NCBI RefSeq assembly: GCF_009769385.1
Contig: NZ_ML775965.1
Location: 33,238-93,003, forward strand
DNA length: 59,766 nucleotides
Direction of reading: 5' to 3'
Source: Saccharothrix deserti
Lineage (GTDB): Bacteria > Actinomycetota > Actinomycetes > Mycobacteriales > Pseudonocardiaceae
The notes under the pieces are model-generated. The model was not told the origin of the DNA. It searched no databases and saw only the letters and a program-made list of their open reading frames with translations. Position numbers and translations under genes: made by a program. Positions 55,481-59,766 of this stretch are shown in pieces (the first letter of the stretch is position 1; each line of letters starts with the position of its first letter).

Positions 55481-55502
55481 GACTTGAACCACGCTTCAAG
55501 TC
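55481..55502. promoter_or_regulatory. MerR-type operator, divergent promoter
   Basis: GACTTGAA-CCACGC-TTCAAGTC, a perfect 8-bp palindrome, lies 18 bases beyond the MerR start. TTGACT at 55480-55485 overlaps its left arm and could be the -35 of the rightward ORF starting at 55517, the usual MerR-activated layout. Confidence 0.75.
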
Positions 55503-55516
55503 GCAGGGTAGCGGCC

Positions 55517-58255
55517 ATGAAGATCCATCACCTCAACTGCGGTTCCGTGCGCCGGATCGAGGCCACCTACGAAGGCCTGCCGCCCGCGCACGCCGTCAAC
55601 CACTGCCTGCTGGTCGAGACCGACCGGGACGGGCTGGTGCTGGTCGAGACCGGGCTCGGTCTCGACGACGTCCGCGATCCCGGCGCCACCCTCGGTGCCG
55701 CCTGGGTCGGGATGTCGCAGCCGGTGCTGGCCGAGGAGGAGACCGCCGTGCGCCAGGTCGTCCGGCTCGGGTACTCGCCCGCCGACGTGCGGCACGTCAT
55801 CGTGACCCACCTCGACGTGGACCACTGCGGTGGCCTGCCCGACTTCCCGGACGCCGCGGTCCACGTCCTGGCCGCCGAACTCGACGCGGCGATGGCGGAG
55901 GTGCCCAGCTTCCGCCCGCCCGCGTGGTTGGCGACGGCTCCGGTGGCGTGTCGGTTGACGGCCGCCACGTTGGCCGCTGTCTACGGCGGAGCGGAGTTGG
56001 CGGCGAGGTTGTTCGTCTCGGCGGCCAGGGACGGGGCTCCGCGCAGGCAGTTCTGGCTGGCGCGCGCCGCGTTGGCCCATTTCGACGACGGACGCCCTGA
56101 CCAGGGGCGTGCACTGATGGCCGACTTGGAGGCGATGGATCCGCTGACGGAGCCATTCGCTCGGGTGTTGGCGGCGTTTCTGGCGGAGGACTGGCCACGG
56201 TTGCGCGTGGAGCTGGCCGCCTGGTCGCCGCGCGATGTGCTGGAGACCGCCATCCACTACTCCCTGGCGGTCCGCGAAGTCGGGTTCGGTCGAGGCGAGG
56301 AGCTGCTGTCGCGCGAGGCGCTCGACGAGGTGATCGACCTGTCCCGGAGGGTGCTCGACTCCGTGTGGGTCGGGACGGTCGCGCTTGCCCACGCGCATCA
56401 CTTGATCATGCGGGTGGAGCGGGCGGAGTCGGTGCATCGCCACGCGGATCTGAACGAGGCGCTGGCATTGGCGGTGCGGGCTCGTGACGAGCTGCGATTC
56501 TGTCGTGCCGACAGTGTCGGCGCCGCGGCCTTGGCGTGTCAGGCGGCCGAGGCGGCAGGAGACTTCCGGGCTGTCCTGGCTCTCGGCACGGCCGGTCCGC
56601 AGGGAGCCACAGCGGCCGAAGCGGCGTCGCCGCAGGTGCGCAAGTACGTGGTACTGGCCAGGACATGGCTGGGAGACCCGCCGAACGACGTCACCGTGGA
56701 CGACATGGGTGAGCCACACCTGGTGGCGGCGATGAAAGCGGTGATCGCGGACCAGCGAGGTGAGGATCCGGTGCCGCATTGGCGGCAGGCCGCAGAGCTG
56801 GCTTCCGAGGACGCGCACCTGGCCAGGGCGCTACTCGGCCTGGCCAGGTCCGGGGAAGTCGACCTGCCACGACTGGACGAACTCGCGGAGCGGGTACCGG
56901 AGATCGCTCGTGAGATCCGGGCCGCCGCAGACCTGAAAACCGGTAACAGGGCTCGGGGCATCGCCACGCTGCGCGTGTTGGCGCGAACCTCCTACAGCGC
57001 GGCGTCGATGTTGGCCGGGGCCCACACCCAGGACGGTGACGTCGACGCGCTGGTCGAGGTGCTTCGACAGGCGGCCGAGGACTTCTCCGACCCGCAACTG
57101 CGCTTGGAGGCGGTTTCCGAGCTGCGCAAGGCAGGCCGCGCGCAGGAGGCCGAACATGAGCTGTCCGCTCTGCTGACCGCGGCACCGCCAGGCTGGGCCG
57201 GGGTGCGTGACGCGCAGCGGCTCGCGGCGCAGATTGCCGTCGACGACGGCCGACTGGAACAGGCGGTCGAACTGCTGCGGACGGTGGTAAACGCGGATCC
57301 CGACAGTGTGCCGACGCGGTGGGCGTTGATTGACCTGCTGTTCCGCAGAGCGGAGACGTCGACGGCGTGGCGGGTCTACCGGGAGCACCGTGACGGTCTG
57401 GATCCCGCTGGGCCTCGCGAGGCACATCTCTGGATCGATCTGCATCGCTGGTTCGGCGATCCGATGGACACGCTGCGCGGGTGTCTGCTGTTGGCGCGCC
57501 GTTTCTCCGACTCCGAGACGGTGGTTGCGCATGCCCTTACCGCGTTGCTGATGATGCCCCGCCTGGACGCCCCGGTGCCCGACGACATGGCCGACGCGTG
57601 GCGTGAGACCACGGAGGAGTTCTTCCGCCGCTGGCCCACCAGTCGCTGGTTGCGCCGGATCGACGTCGAGCACGTTGTGGAGGAGTTGAACACCCGAGCC
57701 CGTATCTCTCCGGAACTGCGGCGCGCGATACACGATTCGTTCACCCAGGCCGTACTCGGCCGGGCGCCTCTCGGTGCCTGGGCCCAGTTGACGTCCCAGC
57801 GCTACAGCGAGGTAGTGCTGGGACGAGGCATGGGCGTGCTGCCGGCCACGCACCCGGACAGGCGTGAACAGATGGTGTGCCTGACGACAGCGACATTGAC
57901 GGCCGGAAGTGGCGTGGTGCTCGACACCACCGCGATCGTCGTGCTGAACACTCTGCCCGCAGCGGTGCGCGACTTGGCGCTGGGCCTGTTCGGCGTCGTC
58001 ATGACCGCGGATGCGGTGCTGCTCGACGCCAGGCTCGCCGATGAGATGTTGTCGCGTCGCAGCACCGCCAGGTGGCAGTGGAACGAGAACACCGACGAGA
58101 ACACCGAGGCCGGTGGATCGGTGGGCACCGAGCAGCGCCATGCGGATCGGCTGGCGGAGGAATCCACTCGGCTCGTCGTCGCCGTCGAGTACCTTGCACG
58201 GCGGTCATCCGCTGCTTTTCGCTCCGTTTGCCGGTGGCTGCCTGCTGCTTGCTGA
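55517..58255 (+). CDS. Chimeric ORF: metallo-beta-lactamase N-terminus joined to TPR/PIN-like protein
   Basis: 912 residues from ATG 55517. Residues 1 to about 135 are the first half of a metallo-beta-lactamase-fold hydrolase with HVIVTHLDVDHCGGLPDFPD (the THxxxDH zinc motif). After FRPPAWLATAP the protein changes abruptly to an all-helical, low-charge repeat architecture (about 140-760) with TPR-like pairs (LARAALAHFDDGRPDQGRAL, LEQAVELLRTVVNADPDSVPTRWALIDLLF). The last ~90 residues (VVLDTTAIVVLNTLP, AVRDLALGLFGVVMTADAVLLDARLADEML) look like a PIN-type nuclease core with its first Asp and later acidic residues. The final 15 residues belong to no family and run into the next gene's sequence. 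Open throughout, but both ends show joined pieces, so it is probably a deletion chimera. The metallo-beta-lactamase part lacks its second metal-binding half. Confidence 0.7.
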   Translation: MKIHHLNCGSVRRIEATYEGLPPAHAVNHCLLVETDRDGLVLVETGLGLDDVRDPGATLGAAWVGMSQPVLAEEETAVRQVVRLGYSPADVRHVIVTHLDVDHCGGLPDFPDAAVHVLAAELDAAMAEVPSFRPPAWLATAPVACRLTAATLAAVYGGAELAARLFVSAARDGAPRRQFWLARAALAHFDDGRPDQGRALMADLEAMDPLTEPFARVLAAFLAEDWPRLRVELAAWSPRDVLETAIHYSLAVREVGFGRGEELLSREALDEVIDLSRRVLDSVWVGTVALAHAHHLIMRVERAESVHRHADLNEALALAVRARDELRFCRADSVGAAALACQAAEAAGDFRAVLALGTAGPQGATAAEAASPQVRKYVVLARTWLGDPPNDVTVDDMGEPHLVAAMKAVIADQRGEDPVPHWRQAAELASEDAHLARALLGLARSGEVDLPRLDELAERVPEIAREIRAAADLKTGNRARGIATLRVLARTSYSAASMLAGAHTQDGDVDALVEVLRQAAEDFSDPQLRLEAVSELRKAGRAQEAEHELSALLTAAPPGWAGVRDAQRLAAQIAVDDGRLEQAVELLRTVVNADPDSVPTRWALIDLLFRRAETSTAWRVYREHRDGLDPAGPREAHLWIDLHRWFGDPMDTLRGCLLLARRFSDSETVVAHALTALLMMPRLDAPVPDDMADAWRETTEEFFRRWPTSRWLRRIDVEHVVEELNTRARISPELRRAIHDSFTQAVLGRAPLGAWAQLTSQRYSEVVLGRGMGVLPATHPDRREQMVCLTTATLTAGSGVVLDTTAIVVLNTLPAAVRDLALGLFGVVMTADAVLLDARLADEMLSRRSTARWQWNENTDENTEAGGSVGTEQRHADRLAEESTRLVVAVEYLARRSSAAFRSVCRWLPAAC

Positions 58256-58511
58256 CCACGACGCAGGCCGCCGGGTAGTCGGCGATGGCTTGGGGCAGCT
58301 CGTCGTCATCCAGCCACAGGAACGCTCCCAGCAGCGCCGGGCCCAGGGTGCGGAAGGGCTTGTCGGTGTCGTGCTCGCGGCGATGGTCGTTGATGCCGTT
58401 GACCAGGCCACGTAGGACGTCCAGGCCGAAGAACACCGTGTCGGCTCCGGCGGTGAGTCTGAGGAATCGCTGGTCGAACTCAGGAGGGAACCCGTGTGGT
58501 GGTTCGGTCAT
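58195..58511 (-). pseudogene. Unknown protein, C-terminally truncated
   Basis: From ATG 58511 the minus-strand frame reads MTEPPHGFPPEFDQRFLRLT, AGADTVFFGLDVLRGLVNGI, NDHRREHDTDKPFRTLGPAL and LGAFLWLDDDELPQAIADYP. Coding bias is good to about 58195, where the TPR/PIN ORF begins on the other strand. The pattern recalls proteins with a phospholipase-D-like fold in actinomycetes, but I am not sure. It has lost its C-terminus to the same deletion that ended the chimeric ORF. Confidence 0.4.
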
Positions 58512-58529
58512 GTCGGTGACCGTAGATCA

Positions 58530-59022
58530 ATCCGCCCGACGACGACTGGACCGACGTGCGCCGCATCTACGGCGAGGGCATCGCCACCGGAAACGCCACC
58601 TTCGAGACCGAGACCCCAGCCGCCGCACCCTGGAGGCCAAGTGGCTCCCGGAGCACCGCTGGGTCGCCGGGGCCGACGGCCGCGTCGCCGGCTGGGCCGC
58701 CGCCACCCCGGTCTCGGCCCGCGAGTGCTATGCCGGTGTCGCCAAGACCTCCGTCTACGTCGGTGAGGACTTCCATGGCTGCGGCGTGGGGAAGTTGTTG
58801 CTGCACAAGCAGGTCACCGCCTCCGACGAGGGTGGCCTGTGGACACTCCAGACCGGGATCTTCCCGGAGAATCGGGCCAGCATCACCCTGCACCACGCCG
58901 CCGGTTTCCGTACCGTCGGGGTTTCGCGAGCGCATCGCCCAGCACCACGGCTTGTGGCGGGGCGCCGTCATGCTCGAACGCCGGGCGGAATTCGCCTCGG
59001 CCGCTGTCGACCCCGTCTGCTG
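58530..59022 (+). pseudogene. GNAT N-acetyltransferase (Pat/Bar-like), two frameshifts
   Basis: The plus strand holds a phosphinothricin-acetyltransferase-like GNAT in pieces: PPDDDWTDVRRIYGEGIATG and NATFETETP in one frame; after a break near 58615, RRTLEAKWLPEHRWVAGADG, RVAGWAAATPVSARECYAGV, ETSVYVGEDFHGCGVGKLLL-type segments with the acetyl-CoA-binding GCGVGKLLLH, and WTLQTGIFPENRASITLHHAAGF in another; then after about 58915 RIAQHHGLWRGAVMLERR in the first frame again. Two single-base changes restore a complete gene of about 165 residues. Such enzymes acetylate phosphinothricin, methionine derivatives or amino groups of antibiotics. Confidence 0.75.
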
Positions 59023-59128
59023 AGCCGTCGTACCACTCCAAGCTGAGGGCGGTGGTGATGGCGCTAATCGACGTTTCCCAGGAGTGCTAGATCAACTTCC
59101 CCAGGTGGTTGAGGGATCCTAACTGTTG
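59023..59128. other. Short intergenic stretch
   Basis: No gene. It may hold the end of the IS21-type element, but no repeat can be defined because the other end lies outside the window. Confidence 0.3.
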
Positions 59129-59473
59129 TCAGCGGCGGAGTGGAACGACTCCGTCGGGTGCGGCGATGGGCATCTGTGGTCGTGCTGCTTCGGGTGTGGT
59201 GAGCAGGGCGACGATGGTGACGGGTCCGCCGCAGTGCGGGCAGTCACGTTGGGCGACGGTCTGCGGCAGCGGTGCCGTTGGTGCCGGGGCTGCTGCGGGA
59301 GTCGACGGGTGTGCGGGGTGGGAGGTTCGCTCGACCTCGCGCCGGGCGGCTGCGGTCCGCTTGCACGAGGGCGAGCAGTAGGCCTTGTGCTTGGCCTGGC
59401 GTCCGGTCGCGGTGAACCTTTCCCAGCAGATCGGGCAGATCTTGGAGATCGTGTTGTCGTGGTCAGGAGACAT
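59129..59473 (-). CDS. Zinc-finger small protein beside istB
   Basis: 114 residues from ATG 59473. Two zinc-binding pairs: CPICWERFTATGRQAKHKAYCSPSC with spacing CxxC...H...CxxxC at the N-terminus, and CPHCGG at about residue 78, separated by an Ala/Pro-rich linker. Its start overlaps the istB stop by 11 bases, so it is translationally coupled to the transposase helper. It may belong to the IS21-type element as an accessory, but I do not know a named family. Confidence 0.65.
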   Translation of the reverse strand: MSPDHDNTISKICPICWERFTATGRQAKHKAYCSPSCKRTAAARREVERTSHPAHPSTPAAAPAPTAPLPQTVAQRDCPHCGGPVTIVALLTTPEAARPQMPIAAPDGVVPLRR

Positions 59474-59744
59474 GCGCGTTCACCGCCTTGCGCAGCTTGT
59501 CCGAAGTGGACTGGTGGGAACGGAGTCGGTAGGAGGGGCCGTCGATGCCGACGGCGGTGGCGCGGTGCAGTAGCCTGTCGAGCATCGCGGCGGCGACGGT
59601 GGCATCGCCGAAAGCTGTTGCCCAGTCGGCAATTCCGACGTTCGTCGTCAGGATCGTGGAGCTCTTGAGGTAGCGCTGGTTGATCACCTGGAACAGCGCG
59701 GAGGCGCCGTCGCCGGGCAGAGGGAGATACCCGAGTTCGTCGAT
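59463..59744 (-). CDS. istB: IstB-like ATPase of an IS21-type element, partial
   Basis: The C-terminal part of IstB: IDELGYLPLPGDGASALFQV (Walker B and following helix), NQRYLKSSTILTTNVGIADW with the sensor-1 Thr-Asn, AMLDRLLHRATAVGIDGPSY and RLRSHQSTSDKLRKA. IstB is the AAA+ helper that regulates the IS21 transposase IstA. The N-terminal Walker A is missing. Just before the IDELGYL segment the sequence turns into a 24-bp palindrome with an in-frame TAG, so this end is either an assembly artefact or a rearranged copy. Confidence 0.85.
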   Translation of the reverse strand: MDELGYLPLPGDGASALFQVINQRYLKSSTILTTNVGIADWATAFGDATVAAAMLDRLLHRATAVGIDGPSYRLRSHQSTSDKLRKAVNAHVS

Positions 59745-59766
59745 CTATGCCGAGCTCGGCATAGAT
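59743..59766. repeat. 24-bp perfect palindrome at the window end
   Basis: The last 24 bases are a perfect palindrome (arms ATCTATGCCGAG and CTCGGCATAGAT) with no loop. It introduces a stop codon into istB. A fold-back at the edge of a sequence often comes from assembly. Confidence 0.8.

Overview
This window comes from a high-GC actinomycete. GTG starts, Gly/Ala-rich proteins, a Hanks-type kinase beside PE/PPE/EspG-like type VII secretion genes, CebR-type operators and F420-type luciferase-like enzymes all fit a Pseudonocardiaceae genus such as Saccharothrix, Lentzea or Actinosynnema. The genus is an inference, not a match. Many genes are broken by frameshifts, deletions or insertion sequences, while long genes (a 6.5-kb YD-repeat gene, pruA, an NCS2 permease) are intact, so most breaks look like real decay rather than poor base calling.

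Layout. 0.45-4.1 kb: a pair of ABC exporter half-transporters, the first frameshifted. 4.1-4.9 kb: a DUF3431 remnant cut by a transposase fragment. 5.3-11.8 kb: a secreted YD-repeat (RHS) protein with a golvesin-like domain, a HINT processing domain and a C-terminal URI/GIY-YIG-like nuclease toxin tip, then a secreted beta-propeller. 12.8-13.8 kb: decayed LuxR regulator and transposase scraps. 13.8-17 kb: divergent secreted GH5-like hydrolase and PL6-like polysaccharide lyase. 17-22.2 kb: Ser/Thr kinase and FHA regulator, divergent from a WXG100/PE-like - PPE-like - EspG-like operon. 22.8-24.3 kb: frameshifted serine recombinase, a hairpin and a tRNA-like remnant. 24.7-31.6 kb: MerR regulator, a multiply frameshifted unknown gene, a small lipoprotein, and an AraC regulator divergent from an LLM oxidoreductase with three SDR genes (two broken). 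32-36 kb: a GH44 endoglucanase and an AA10 LPMO, both with CBM2, behind two perfect CebR boxes. 36-38.2 kb: an intact IS1182-type element inside a second recombinase remnant. 38.4-44.5 kb: a proline-catabolism regulon (MFS, P5C dehydrogenase, FCD-GntR regulator, proline dehydrogenase, sarcosine-oxidase-like flavoenzyme) with one operator shared by both promoters. 44.5-47 kb: scraps of NACHT/repeat, GlxA, DJ-1, DUF2269 and DUF3817 genes. 47-50.6 kb: alpha/beta hydrolase divergent from a WYL regulator, then an NCS2 permease. 50.6-51.4 kb: P450 and TetR fragments joined tail to tail. 51.6-54.9 kb: a two-component system divergent from a Tat-secreted binding protein, with stacked palindromes between them. 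55-58.3 kb: a MerR regulator divergent from a chimeric metallo-beta-lactamase / TPR / PIN-like ORF. 58.2-59.8 kb: truncated unknown gene, frameshifted GNAT, and an IS21-type istB with a zinc-finger ORF, ending in a 24-bp palindrome at the window edge.

Functional themes: polysaccharide degradation (GH5, PL6, GH44, LPMO) under LacI-family control, proline or N-methyl amino acid catabolism under one GntR regulator, and contact or secretion systems (RHS toxin, type VII substrates). The most useful leads are the RHS-HINT-nuclease protein with no evident immunity gene, the CebR-controlled cellulase/LPMO operon, the shared GntR operator of the proline regulon, and the TPR-PIN-like protein that now sits behind half of a metallo-beta-lactamase.
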